Shown: positions 1 through 10,080, counted from the stretch's first letter. The stretch is DNA of 64,000 nt from Phaseolus vulgaris (GCF_000499845.2 NC_023758.2:8099227-8163226), one strand, 5' to 3'. Numbers and translations are program-made. The notes: generated from the letters alone by a model not told the origin.

Positions 1-66
1 ATCTGAATAACAAATTAAATGAATTGGAGAGTCAGAATCCTTTTTGCAGCTTTGAAGTGTGACTCT

Positions 67-947
67 TTAGGATTTGTTTGATATCTTGCAATAGACAACC
101 GCAAACATGATGTCCGACCTACTAGCTGTTAGATAAAGCAAAGAGCCAATCAATCCTCTGTATTTTGTTTGATCTACACTCTTTCCAGCAGCATCAGCAT
201 CCATGTAACAACTTGATGACATTGGAGTGCTTGCTTCTTTGCAACTCTCAATTTCAAATTTCTTGAGAATCTCTTTGCTATACTTTGATTGACATAGAAA
301 GATTCCACCCTTTGTTTGCTTAACCTGCAATCCAAGAAAGAAAGATAGTTATCCATCATAGACATTTCAAACTCACCTTTCATTGCAACCACAAACTCTT
401 CACACAAACTATCTTGTGTAGCACAAAGATGATGTCATCTACATAGATTTGCACAAGAATTATTTCTGCATTTGACTTTTTGATGAAGAGAGTCTTGTCT
501 ACCATTCCCCTTTCATAACCATGAGATAGCAGAAAATTGCTAAGCCTCTCATACCACTGTCTTGGAGCTTGCTTCAGTCCATACAAAGCTTTCTTCAACT
601 CTAAGACATGGTTGGGGGATACTTATGATCTTCAAAGCCCGGTGGTTGATCTACATAAACTTCCTCATTGATGTAGCCATTCAAGAAGACACTCTTGACA
701 TCCATTTGGAAGAGTTTGAAACCACTCATACAAGCAAAAGCCAGCAGCAACCTCACAGCCTCCAATCTATGCCCTCCTCTTGATTGTAGCCCTTGGCAAC
801 TAGCCTTGCTTTGTTCCTTGTGATCACACCATCTTCATCTAGCTTGTTCCTGAAAACCCATTTCAAACCAATAATATTCATTTCATCAGTTTTAGGGACA
901 AGAAACCATACCTCATTCCTTGCAAACTGATTCAACTCTTCATGCAT
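67..947 (-). pseudogene. copia reverse transcriptase / RNase H start, broken
   Basis: The minus-strand pieces at 753-947, 380-598, 174-407 and 67-330 together cover the copia reverse transcriptase. Visible landmarks are VFRNKLDEDGVITRNKARLV at the start, KKALYGLKQAPRQWY, the catalytic YVDD box in QIYVDDIIF, and RGLIGSLLYLTASR leading to RNase H. The pieces lie in different frames. A short deletion near 750-775 removes the conserved GETFAPVARLEA block, and further frameshifts fall near 400 and 330. The aligned enzyme in copy 2 is open except for stop codons. Not functional. Confidence 0.85.
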
Positions 948-1141
948 AGCTTCAACCCACTTCTCATCCTTGAGAGCTTCCTCAATTGACTTTGGTTCAA
1001 TTTGAGAGACAAAAGTTGTGTGCCTGTAGAAGTTGGAGATGGAGCTACGTGTGGAGACACCTTACTTTATCTGCCCTATGATGTTATCCACTGACAGATC
1101 TCTAGGAATCCTCCACTCCTTAGGCAGCTCACTCTATTGCA

Positions 1142-1233
1142 GAATTTCAATCGGTTGTTTCTGCGAATCAACCGGTTGTTTTTCTGCGAATCAACCGGTT
1201 GTTTTTCTGCGAATCAACCGATTATTTTTCTGC
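1142..1233 (-). repeat. Four tandem 23-bp units carrying the CAAYCGRTTG palindrome
   Basis: Four units at 1142-1164, 1165-1187, 1188-1210 and 1211-1233 each hold one palindromic core (starts 1148, 1169, 1192, 1215). Copy 2 has only two units at the equivalent place (62245-62290), where they encode a repeated KQP motif between integrase and reverse transcriptase. Because 23 is not a multiple of three, the expansion also shifts the frame. The original pair keeps a 21-bp spacing and the added cores are 23 bp apart. Confidence 0.9.
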
Positions 1234-1956
1234 ACAGATTTCCAGCTTCTCCAAACTGATGCTCTGTTCATCTTCTTCAGCACTGGTCTTTGAGATTAGA
1301 TTGATTCTGCGATCTACCTCATCAAAGACAACGTGAACTGATTCTTCTACAGTCATCAATCTCTTGTTGTAGACTCTATATGCATGACTTGTGAGAGAAT
1401 ACCCTATGAAGACGCCAAGATTCGCTTTCTCATCAAACTTTCCCAAGTTTTCCTTTCCATTGTTGAGAACGAAACAACTGCAGCTAAAAACTCTGAGATG
1501 GTTGATGTTAGGCTTCCTTCCATTGAAGAGTTCATATGGAGTTTTCTTCAAAATGGGCCTAATAAGCACCTTATTCATCACATAACATGAGGTGCTCACT
1601 ACATCTGCCCAAAAGTACTTAGGAAGAGATGATTCACTAAGAATTGTCCTTGCTAGCTCTTCAAGAGACCTGTTCTTCCTCTCTACCACTCCATTATGCT
1701 GTGGTATTCTTGGAGCAGAGAAGTTGTGCAGAATTCCCATATTCTCACAGAATTTGTTGAACTTCTCATTTTGAAATTCTCCTCCATGATCACTTCTAAT
1801 AGAGCCTATGTTGCTGTTCTTTATATTTTGCAACCTTCTTGCTAGCTTCTTGAATGCAGAAAAGGCATCACTCTTTGATTCCAAGAAAAGAGTCCAAGTG
1901 TACCTAGAATAGTCATCAACAATAACAAGAGCATAATAATTTCCACCAAGACTCAT
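1222..1956 (-). pseudogene. copia integrase core, fragment
   Basis: An open stretch of 244 codons covers the rve integrase core, which joins retroelement cDNA to the host chromosome. The catalytic triad is visible: Asp in IVDDYSRYTW, Asp in RSDHGGEFQN and Glu in GVVERKNRSLEEL. It continues into the copia-specific C-terminal region (KKTPYELFNGRKPN, YRVYNKRLMTVEESVHVVFD). A frameshift just upstream (about 1957-1970) cuts it from the zinc-binding N-terminus, and the repeat array at 1142-1233 shifts the frame downstream. Part of a dead gag-pol. Confidence 0.88.
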
Positions 1957-2585
1957 AGTTTTGAGGGTCCAAAGAGATCCATGTGAAGAAGTTCAAGAGG
2001 TTTCAAAGATGAAACAACATTTTTAATTTTGAAGGAACTTTTCACTTATTTCCCTTTTTGGCATGCTTCACAAATGTGATCCCTCTCAAACTTGAGTTTT
2101 GGCAGCCCAAACACAAGATCCCTTGAAATTAGCTTGTTCAAGTGATTCATGTGAATATGAGCAATTCTTCTATGCCAAAGTCAAGATTTATCTTGCTTGG
2201 ATAGAAGACATCCAATTAAACATGGTGAAGAAATATCTAGAAGATACACATTATTAACTCTCTTACCTACCAACATTACCTCTTTGGTGTTGGGTAGACA
2301 GATTTCACATGTGTTTGACTTGAACATCACTTGATATCCCTTGTCACATAGTTGGCTAATGCTCAGCAGATTATGCTTTAGGCCTTCTACATAAAGCACA
2401 TCATGGATGACCAAGATGTCTTTGTCTCCTATGGATCCTCTCCCAAGAATCCTTCTTTTGTTGTTGTCCCCACAGGTGACATGACCCTCTTGCTTAAAGG
2501 AGATGCTCAGGAACTTTGGTTTGTCCCCTGTCATGTGCTTGGAGCATCCACTATCCAAGTACCACAGTTGTTTGGTCTCCTCCAA
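1957..2585 (-). pseudogene. copia aspartic protease and pre-integrase region, broken
   Basis: The open part (2181-2585) starts with QLWYLDSGCSKHMTGD, the active-site motif of copia aspartic protease, which cleaves the polyprotein. It continues through the gag-pre-integrase segment ([20 protein letters not shown]). At 2181-2183 a TGA stop replaces the Trp codon of the LWHR motif that is intact in copy 2. The next stretch to 1957 can still be recognised by similarity to copy 2 (plus-strand 61310-61530) before a frameshift at the start of the integrase core. Confidence 0.85.
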
Positions 2586-2605
2586 GATTCCCTACAAAAA
2601 AAATT

Positions 2606-3014
2606 TCAAGTACAAAGATTTGGCCCCCTTATGAATGTGGGTCCATTTGGTTTACACTCATCAATTAAAGCTTTATTACCCTTAGGAACCCACTTCATAA
2701 GACCTTTAGGAACAACATATTTTCTGATTTTACAGAACCTCATAGAATGGCCTCTTTTCATGCAATAGAAGCATGTAACAATCGGTTGTTTCGATGGTCC
2801 AATCGGTTGTTTTTCTGGCATTTTCGAAAATGATTTTCAAAATCTATCTTATTTGTATTGTGGATTAAAACCCAATCCAGCTTTTCCAAAAACACAGTTT
2901 TGAGATGCTAGAACACTCTCAATGTTGGATTGGCCTTTAGAAAGCTTATCCACAATTTTAACAAGATAGTGGACCTTCTTTTCAAGATTTTTGCAATTTT
3001 CACAAACTAGAGTA
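2606..3014 (-). pseudogene. copia gag C-terminal part with second zinc knuckle
   Basis: Two open stretches read ENCKNLEKKVHYLVKIVDKL and then a CX2CX4HX4C zinc knuckle (CFYCMKRGHSMRFC), an RNA-binding motif of Sirevirus gag. Just before the knuckle the 7-residue repeat KQPIGPS-KQPI is encoded by a pair of palindromes 21 bp apart (2779, 2800). The ORF ends in GPNLCT plus TGA, 18-21 bp before the protease frame, with a pyrimidine tract and TAG between. The same stop occurs in copy 2. The 2931-2950 segment preserves the uninterrupted target site of the solo LTR found in copy 2 at 59621. Confidence 0.85.
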
Positions 3015-3019
3015 TCACA

Positions 3020-3716
3020 TGATGGAAGAGGCCCAAGCACAAGCCCACATGCAAGCCCACCAAAGGGTAGATTTGGGCCAACCATAGAGTTATGGCCAAG
3101 AGGATCCAAGAAGACGTTCTTTTACATGTTCAAATGCCATAAACTCTAGTGTAGAGTAGACTTTAATTTCTTGTCAAAATTAGCATAGGAACTTTATTTG
3201 TAATTTTCTTAGAATTAATTTTGGCACCTAAAACACCAACCTAGGTAAACTTAGAGTTTCTAAAAAACCTCTAAATTTACCAAGGCCGGTCTAGAAAGCC
3301 CATGGAGGGGGTGAGCATAAAAACTAGACACACCCCTCCCCATGTGCTCATTTGTGCACCCATGTGCCATGTGCACCCATGTGCTTCACATTTACATTTC
3401 ATTTGGCTAGCATTAGGGTTGCATTATGGTCCTCCTTAGCCTATAAAAGGAGGAGCCTACACCTTGTATTTTCAAGTTTAATTGAGTATTGTTATGCTGC
3501 CCATTTTGTGCACTAGCTTTACTTCTCCTAGAAATCTAGGCTATAAACTTCAATCCCTTCATCTTTCTCCCTTGAGCTGGCCAAACCTCTCAAAACCATA
3601 CTCATCATGCACCTTCAAAGCCAACATAACTCCTGGGAGGGCTTTGTTTCACTCACCCATTGCTTCCGCATCACTTTCACTACTTTGATTCAAGAAGAAC
3701 ACATGAAATGCCATCA
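3020..3716 (+). mobile_element. Solo LTR, 697 bp, unassigned family, TSD TCACA
   Basis: It begins TGATGG and ends CCATCA, with TCACA on both sides (3015-3019 and 3717-3721). Copy 2 has the uninterrupted gag sequence at the same place. A TATAAAAG box near 3440 with a following leader suggests plus-strand orientation. No internal region, PBS or PPT is present, so it is the product of recombination between two LTRs. It resembles no other LTR in the window; gypsy origin is likely from the 5-bp duplication and TGATGG end, but unproved. Confidence 0.88.
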
Positions 3717-3721
3717 TCACA

Positions 3722-4408
3722 CTTACAAGAGGAGTTTTTGTATATGATTTCAAGGTTTTCAAAATCTGTTTTTGAATTTTCTAATTCCTCTTCCAGTGTC
3801 TTTACTCTGTTTTCAAGCCAGCTATTCTTTTCCTTTAACCGATTGTTCAGGAGAGCTAATCGGTTGGCTTCTTCATGTGTTTCTTGAAAGGCTTGAAGCA
3901 ATTGACCATAATTTTCAGAGTTTTAGGAGTTTGATGAACTTACACTACTTTAGTCATCTTCCTTTCTGGCCATGAAGCAAAGGTTGAGGCTCTTCTTATT
4001 TTGCCTTCTTTTTCTTCTTGCTTGATTCTTTGACATTGCCTCCTTTGGTTCATTGTTTCCATGAGCAGCCTTGAGTGTGTCCCACATATCTTTAGCAGTT
4101 TTGCATTTTGATATCCTGAAAAACTCATTAGTATCTAGTGCAGAAGCTATTATGTTTTGAGCAGTACAATCAAGCTTGGCCATCTTACATTCATCACTGG
4201 TCCATTGAGACCAAGGTTTTGCAATGAAAGAACCATTCTTTTTAAACTTTGGAATGTAAGGACCATTCTCAATTGAATCCCAAAATCCTTGGTCAATAGA
4301 TTCCACAAAGATTTTCATTCGGGCTTTCCAGTATTTGTAATTCAATCCACAGAATAAAGGTGGTTTGTAGATTGAAGCACCTTCCTCAAAAGATAGTTTT
4401 CCAGCCAT
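3722..4408 (-). pseudogene. copia gag N-terminal part with large internal deletion
   Basis: The ORF 3950-4408 starts MAGKLSFEEGASIYKPPLF, the N-terminal DUF4219-like segment of Sirevirus gag, and runs to KTAKDMWDTLKAAH. There it jumps directly to RRKRRQNKKSLNLCFMARKE, which normally lies past the UBN2 core and the first zinc knuckle. Copy 4 (27674-28522) still has the UBN2 core, so about 200 codons are missing. Copy 2 has the same junction. After a frame break comes the coiled-coil stretch LLNNRLKEKNSWLENRVKTL (3722-3901). Capsid function should be lost. The solo LTR ends this segment. Confidence 0.86.
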
Positions 4409-4449
4409 AGAAAAAAATTATTTTGGATCAACTTGAATAATTTTCAAGA

Positions 4450-4468
4450 ACCAAGCTCTTGATTCCAA
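4450..4468 (-). other. Primer-binding site of Sirevirus copy 1
   Basis: Read on the minus strand, the sequence just inside the 5' LTR is TTGGAATCAAGAGCTTGG, a mutated form of the TGGTATCAGAGC site complementary to initiator tRNA-Met, preserved at 19840 in copy 4. It fixes the LTR edge at 4470. Confidence 0.8.
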
Positions 4469-4469
4469 T

Positions 4470-4998
4470 TGTTAGAATATATGGCTTTAAACTAGAGGGG
4501 GGGGTGAATTGTTTAAAGAGAGTTTTCGCAATCTTTTAAGCCTGGAATGAAATTACTTCGAGAATACCTTGATTTAGAAATCAGATTTTCAAAACACAAA
4601 GCTTAAAGCACTACACCAGCAAAACAATCGGTTGTTTCGCAAAAACAATCGATTGTTTATACTAGTAAACAAATATCAAAACTAAAATTAAAGAGTTAGG
4701 AATAGAGAAAATGTACACAAATGTTTATACTGGTTCACTCTAAACCCATAGCTACATCCAGTCTTCTTGGAAACCTCTGAGGAAATCCACTAAGCAATCA
4801 CACTTTGATCACTTACACCACAAACAAGAAAGTGACCTTGATCCCCTCAAGACACACACTTCTCTTGGCCAACACACCAACACTAAGATTGCTGATCTTG
4901 ATCCCCTCAAGAACACACAACAAATCTCAGCAAAACACAAACGAAACTTGTTCAACAAAGTACAAGGATTACACTTATTACAGAAGATAATATGAAAC
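4470..4998 (-). mobile_element. Truncated 5' LTR of Sirevirus copy 1
   Basis: It starts at the TGTTAGAAT terminus, next to the primer-binding site, with a G-run near 4497-4503. It aligns with the solo LTR at 18099-18640, including a palindrome pair at 4625 and 4646. About half of the roughly 1.1-kb LTR is present. The match stops around 4998, where gypsy A pol begins abruptly; no duplication is seen, so the joint is a deletion breakpoint. Confidence 0.88.
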
Positions 4999-5004
4999 TC
5001 AGGA

Positions 5005-6408
5005 GCACATGTGCCATTTCCCGTTACTCTTCTTCACCAGCACGACATTCACCAGCCATTCAGGGTACTGGACTTCCCTGATGTGGCCTGTAGCAAGGAG
5101 CTTCTGAGTTTCATCTCTAATCGCCTGCCTCCTCTCCTCGTTAAACTTTCTTCTTCTTTGTCGCACCGGCCTCACCAAGTTGTCCATCGCCAGATGATGG
5201 CACAGGAAGTCGGGATCAATCCCGGGCATGTCCAAAGCGGACCATGCAAACGCGTCCAGATGCCGCTCAATCACCTTGGCGATCTGGTCCTGGAGCTCAA
5301 CCTCCAGAGATCTTCCCAGCTTGAAGATTTTTCCCCCGATCTCTTTCTCGAGCCACTGCTCGACAGGTTTTGGCCTGGATTCTCGGGCGATCACCGCCCT
5401 GGCGATTCCCTGTTCTCTCGCTTCCTCAGGGCGATTCCGCGCCTCTTCCTCCTCCAGACCAGCGTCTCCCTCCACTAGCTCAGCGTCCACCATCTCCACG
5501 TCCCTTTCGGCGGTCTCGTCCGCTACCGTCGATCTAGGCTTCACACCGGGAGGTGGGGTGGTTGTTACATAACTCACTGATCTCTTGTTTTTCAGGCTAT
5601 TCTCATAGCACTTTTTTGCTTCTTTCTGATCAGACTTGATCGTGATCACCACCCCCTCCATGGACGACAACTTTACCTTCATGTGCCGAGTCGACGGAAT
5701 GGCGCCTATCCTGTTAAGCGTGGGCCTTCCCAACAGGATGTTATATGCTGAAGGAGCGTTTACGATGAGGTACTTGATTTTCTCCGTCCTCGAACCAGCC
5801 TCATCTGTAAACGTGGTTCTCAGCTCAATATATCCCCTGACCTCCACCTGGTCACCAGCGAACCCATATAGGCACCCTCCATAGGGCCTTAGCTGGTCAA
5901 GGGGTAACTCCAGCTGCGTGAAAGTCGACCAGAACATCACATCTGCCGAACTTCCCTGGTCCACCAGAACCCGGTGGACCTTCCTTCCCGCCGTAACCAA
6001 CGAAATGACTATGGGATCGTTGTCATGGGGCACAACGTCCCGAAGATCCTGCTTGGTGAACGTAATGTCCACTTCCGGCGAATGATCTTCAAACATATCC
6101 ACTGTCATCACCGACCGCGCGTACTTCTTCCTCTGCGATGCGGTGCATCCACCACCTGAGAAGCCTCCTGCGATGGTGTGGATTTCCCCGTGGATAGGCA
6201 TTTCGTGTTGCTGGGCTTCTCCACCTGCTGGCTGGGAACTCGACGCTCCCCCCGTCCTCCTATCCAGCAGATAGTCATTTAGGAATCCGCTCTTAACCAG
6301 ATCATCGAGCTGATACCCTAAGGACAAACACGAGTCCAAAGTGTGGCCAAAGCCCTGGTGAAACTCGCACCAGGCGTCTGGCTTTGGTCCCAACACCTTG
6401 TCGCCCAC
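5005..6408 (-). pseudogene. gypsy A gag end, protease and start of reverse transcriptase
   Basis: The frame runs 469 codons from GDKVLGPKPDAWCEFH, the gag tail, through the aspartic protease core VLVDQGSSADVMFW to the reverse transcriptase start (WLEKEIGGKIFKLGRSL; NEERRQAIRDETQKLLATGH). It ends at GKWHMC, where the element is truncated. The equivalent in gypsy C continues with the reverse transcriptase palm. A small deletion near 6410 puts this segment out of frame with gag. The protease motif looks intact but the enzyme set is incomplete. Confidence 0.87.
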
Positions 6409-6412
6409 CTTC

Positions 6413-7426
6413 TCATTTCAACCTGGCTGATATGTTGGGAATGGCGATCAGGTCCGCTAATCCCATAACAAACTTGTGCTTAGGCGGGCGATTGTATTCC
6501 CGGCGTGCTGGTTGTTGGCGTCCCTGGCCCCTCCCCTTGTTTCTCCTATCGTAAGGATGGCGAGCCCTCTGGTCCTTCCTGGCCGCCGCCACGCTCCCTC
6601 TCTTCTCAGCGACCTCACTTTCGTCGGCGATGTGAGCCACCGCAAGTCGCCTGACCTCAGCAAACGTCGCAGGGTGAGCCCTGATCAAGGCCTCGCAGAA
6701 TGGTCCCGGCAGCACGCCCTTCTTGAATGCATAGACCAGCATTTCTTCATCTTTGGCCGGCGATCTGACCATCTGCGCTCCAAAGCGATTCAGGTAGTCT
6801 CTGAGGGACTCTCCCTGGTACTGCCTTATATCAAACAAATCATAAGACACCCTAGGCGGTGCCTTGTTCACGATGTATTGCTCGACGAAAACCTTCGAAA
6901 ACTGCTGAAAACTGGTTATGTGACCGTTAGGTAGGCTCACAAACCACTCCAACGCCGTTCTCTGGAGCGTGCTTACAAACATCTTGCAATACACGGCGTC
7001 TGACCCTCCCGACAGCATCATCTGCGTATGGAACGTGGTCAGATGGGCCTCTGGATCCTCCACGCCGGTAAAGACAGCCTTGACAGGGACCACGCTCGTA
7101 GGAATGGGCGTGTCAGTAATCGCCTGAACAAAAGGCATAGGGAAAACGCGAGGTGGCGATGACGGCGCCACCTCTTCAGCAGAAGAACGCCCTTGCTGCT
7201 CCTGAAGAGCTTGACGCAGCTCCTCAGTTACCTTGCTGAGCTCCTCATTCCTGGCGCGAGAGGCGACCGGGTCCTCATGCATTCTCGCCTGCTCTATGCG
7301 TGAGGCTTCCACAGTTGCCTGCAACGAACGCATCATCTCTGCCATCTGTGCCATGGTCATGGCAGCGGCGCCTTCGGCAGCGACGGGCGCAACTGGACTT
7401 GAGCGATTGCTTCTCATTTTTCTCAT
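6413..7426 (-). pseudogene. gypsy A gag
   Basis: Gag forms the particle that packages element RNA. The likely start is the ATG at 7426 (MRKMRSNRSS), also used in gypsy C at 7 kb scale equivalence (57703). A coiled stretch (EELSKVTEELRQALQEQQ) precedes the retrotransposon gag core (AHLTTFHTQMMLSGGSD, ALEWFVSLPNGHITSFQQFS, YQGESLRDYLNRFGAQM). The C-terminus is basic (RRNKGRGQGRQQPARREYNR). The frame closes at 6413 just after ADLIAIPNISARLK because a few bases present in gypsy C are missing. Otherwise intact. Confidence 0.88.
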
Positions 7427-7815
7427 GAAACTCAGCGAATCACAGAATGCAGCGGACAACACTTACTTCAGCGACGATTGAGTCAGCGATCAATCGGAAA
7501 AACTGTGCGAAACTCCGGGAGAAAAACTCAAGAACACCGTAAACCTTCAAAGAAACTTGTAACTTCACCAGCGACCACTGCTCTTCCCGCGGACAACCGA
7601 ACGGACGAAAGAACTCAACTCCACCGAACAAATCGCACGAAAACAGCAGGAAAACCTCACTTCACCGATCGAAAACCCAAACGAACGGTGTAAGACGCGA
7701 ATTCACCGAACAAATTTCAAGCAAACAGCGAACGATGGTTGCACCAGCACACAACCACGCAGAAAACTTCGAAAACCTCCAAGAACTCCTGCTGTGGATG
7801 GGAGCAAGTTTTACA
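7427..7815 (-). other. gypsy A untranslated leader
   Basis: It lies between the primer-binding site and gag. It contains two degenerate units with ACCG and CGGT arms (about 7663-7730) that match the longer tandem array in gypsy C (57890-58165). Plus-strand ORFs here look like shadows without recognisable protein. Confidence 0.6.
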
Positions 7816-7816
7816 C

Positions 7817-7835
7817 GGCCCCACGGTGGGCGCCT
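7817..7835 (-). other. Primer-binding site of gypsy A
   Basis: Minus-strand reading just inside the LTR gives GGCGCCCACCGTGGGGCC. Gypsy B has TGGCGCCCACCGTGGGACC at 41101-41119 and gypsy C a mutated copy near 58258-58276. The tRNA partner is not assigned here. Confidence 0.75.
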
Positions 7836-7837
7836 GA

Positions 7838-8634
7838 TGATCCTGCCTGTTGACCAGAACGCTGGAAACTGCCTCGTCAAAGGATCGACGTGTGCACCGC
7901 TTCACACCTCCGTTCCTCTTCGAGATCCACCTCAAGAACCTGCAAAGAAACAGAGCGGCGCCGCTGCGGCCGATCGCACTCCAACGCCCAAGTCAGTGAC
8001 TGAATCACCAAATACTAAGAGAACAAGAACCGTGCAAATCCTCTCTCACAGTCAGCTTTATAACTCGCAAGCGTAAAGAGTATAATCTGAACGCGCGTAC
8101 CTTAGAAAGTTCGTTGAGAACTCTTATATACCTGGTTACTTTCTCTCTCCTGGCAGTTACAGACTTGGACACGTGGCTCGTATCCAACTGTACACGTGCC
8201 ATCATCTGGAGACTCCTTGACTTGGGCGCTGCTTCTACTCTGGTTTTACTAAGTTACCTATGCATGGTACTGCCCAGTACATAGCCAACTTGGGAGTGCG
8301 ATCTCTACTGGAACTGGCGAGTTAGGGAGCCTTCATACACCTTCCCTGTGGTCTCGTCGGCCGCCTTCATAATCTGCTTCTCCTTCATCTTCGGCGATGT
8401 GCTTTCTCTGGCGATCTCCAATCGCTTGGTCGCCTGAATTACATCTGGCGACTTCATCTTTAACCCGGTGATCGCCTATCTTGGTATGCTGGAGATCGGA
8501 ACACGCCAACTTAATAACTGGCGACTTCACGAGCCCCCCCGACTTACTTCCCTTTTGCTAACCTGGCGCCTTGCCAACACACCTATACTGTAGCGGGATG
8601 CCACGTCATCACTTCCGACTACCAGGGCGGTACA
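7838..8634 (-). mobile_element. 5' LTR of gypsy A, 797 bp
   Basis: Runs from TGATCCTGCC to GGCGGTACA in plus coordinates, ending in the TG/CA pair. It matches the solo LTR at 59621-60532 and, less closely, the gypsy C LTRs. The boundary on the left is fixed by the primer-binding site and on the right by the start of CRM-like leader sequence. Confidence 0.9.
8123..8198 (-). promoter_or_regulatory. LTR promoter: TATA box with two upstream G-boxes
   Basis: Read on the minus strand, TATATAAG lies at about 8123-8131. Two CACGTG G-boxes at 8193-8198 and 8170-8175, 23 bp apart, lie upstream of it. The same arrangement occurs in the related LTRs. CACGTG is a bZIP/bHLH binding site in plants; actual use is inferred. 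Confidence 0.6.
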
Positions 8635-9016
8635 ATGACACTAAAGCAAGAAACAATAGAAAGCAATAAAAGTACTACTAGAAGTAATGACAATTATGGG
8701 ATAACATGACTAAGACAAATCTTGACATGATTACAAAATTAAAAGACATATCACAAGATATAACAAGAAGTGAAAGGAAGCTTAAGGTCAGCTTATGGAA
8801 GTAGAATGCCGTTCCAAAAAGCAGCCAAACTCATATGAAGAGCGAGTGCCATAAACCTTTTCACAAACACTTGGTGTAACAAAGAAAAACAGCAAGGAAA
8901 CTCAAAATAAAGCCTAAAACAGAACCTTAAATTGCAAGAAATTAAAGAGCTCTTGAAATAAAGTGCTACACAACTCAACAATTAAACAAGAACACACCTA
9001 AACTCTTGATACCACA
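8635..9016 (-). mobile_element. CRM-like copy 2: fragment of untranslated leader
   Basis: It aligns with the leader of the intact CRM-like element at about 26284-26662. The primer-binding site next to the LTR reads TGGTATCAAGAG on the minus strand, close to the initiator tRNA-Met type. Gypsy A inserted at its left edge; the rest of this copy is deleted. No coding sequence. Confidence 0.85.
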
Positions 9017-10005
9017 TGATGTGATTCCAATAGCATAGAAGAGAAAGATTCTTGATCTTCTTAGGAATCAACTTGAGTTGGACAATAGTTAGGCACTTTT
9101 CTTAGAATTGGATCAATGTTCTAAGTCAAGAACTCACCAAAACTAGCACCAAATCCAAAACTCATATGGAAGTTCCAATTTAATCAAATTGAACCGAAAA
9201 GAATGGAACAAAAGATAAGCAAACTGAATTAGAAGTGCTGGAAATTAAACACACCGAACCAAATCAAACAAAGGAAGAAAAGCTTGCTGGAAAATGGAAA
9301 TGACCGAACCAAAAAAGGCAAGAACAATCATACTAGACATGAAAAAGAATAAGGCACAAAGCTAGAGAAGAGAACACTTATGGAGATGGAAGAGAAGGTG
9401 ATTGATCGCGCCACTTGGAGTATGGCTGCTCCAAGATTAGTGTGTTGCCGCCACTTGAGGACACCATGGATCCATCAAGATAAGACTAGAGAAGAAGGCT
9501 CAAAAGCTCTCCAATGCTCACTCAAAATTTGAGTATAGTTTCTTTACTCTAAATTCCAATCTGAATTTTACAAAGGGAGCACCTCTATTTATAGCCTAAG
9601 GTGCTGAAATGCAAGCTACACAAATTCAAAAACTCCCTCCTAGAAAGCTTCTAGAATCGGCGCCAAAAACAATGCATGAGGAAGGTGTGACCTCTTCCTT
9701 CACTTTGGCACCTCCTATTCTACTCCTACACCTATCTACTAACGCACCCCCCTCCTAAAGCTCCTAACTAAAGCCTAAAAGATGCTATAACAATAGAGGT
9801 TTCTAATGTTTCCCTCTAAGCACCTTCAACCGAAGAAATTACAAAACGAGAAAATAATTGTCCCCTAGCTCCTAAAGCTTTGAACATGCTTCTTGTAAGC
9901 CTTTGAGGTGGGCTTTGACCTCCATGGGCGTCCTCCATTTGCGCCTCTACCTCTTCTTGATCTTGTTGATTGGCCTCCATGTCCACTTGAGCTTGATCTC
10001 CATCA
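9017..10005 (-). mobile_element. CRM-like copy 2: 5' LTR, 989 bp
   Basis: Starts TGATGTGATT and ends CTCCATCA in plus coordinates, like both LTRs of the intact element at 19878-27648 but clearly diverged from them. A minus-strand TATAAATAG box lies near 9588. The LTR end also encodes a degenerate version of the polyprotein C-terminus. It sits in a Sirevirus copy-3-type LTR, of which 10006-10080 remains. Confidence 0.9.
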
Positions 10006-10080
10006 CATTACAAACTTCAAAGCAAACTAGCTATTTTCTACATCAAACACACACTAAGACTAGATAGAGAGGAAAAGCAG
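10006..10080 (-). mobile_element. Scrap of a Sirevirus copy-3-type LTR
   Basis: Matches 44036-44105, near the right end of the LTR at 42155-44120. It is the remaining right flank of CRM-like copy 2, and it stops where the next LTR starts with TGTCTAAG. Confidence 0.75.

Larger units (their letters stand above)
1..4469 (-). mobile_element. Sirevirus-type Ty1/copia element, copy 1 (internal region, left end outside window)
   Basis: On the minus strand the order is primer-binding site, gag, protease, integrase, reverse transcriptase and start of RNase H, the Ty1/copia order. The gag and zinc-knuckle wording matches Sirevirus (SIRE/Maximus) elements. The 5' LTR lies to the right (4470 onward); the 3' LTR is beyond base 1. 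Several frameshifts and stops make it non-functional. Its closest relative here is copy 2 (45088-64000) in the opposite orientation, and both share the same large gag deletion. It is interrupted once, by the solo LTR at 3020-3716. Confidence 0.9.
4999..8634 (-). mobile_element. Tat-type Ty3/gypsy element A, 3' half missing
   Basis: Minus strand: 5' LTR (7838-8634), primer-binding site, leader, gag, protease and the first part of reverse transcriptase. The coding part stops at GKWHMC, about 8 kb before a full element would end by comparison with gypsy C. It is the same subfamily as gypsy C and the solo LTR at 59621. Right of its LTR lies CRM-like leader sequence, so it had inserted into a CRM-like element. 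Its left flank, with the second target-site copy, is deleted. Confidence 0.9.

Noticed and set aside
3020..3716. MITE or other DNA transposon because of TGATGG/CCATCA ends
   Set aside because: The TG/CA ends, 5-bp duplication, TATA box and length fit a solo LTR better.
5011..5572. Plus-strand ORFs of 114-155 codons opposite gypsy A pol
   Set aside because: They are shadows of the minus-strand coding frame and have no family likeness.
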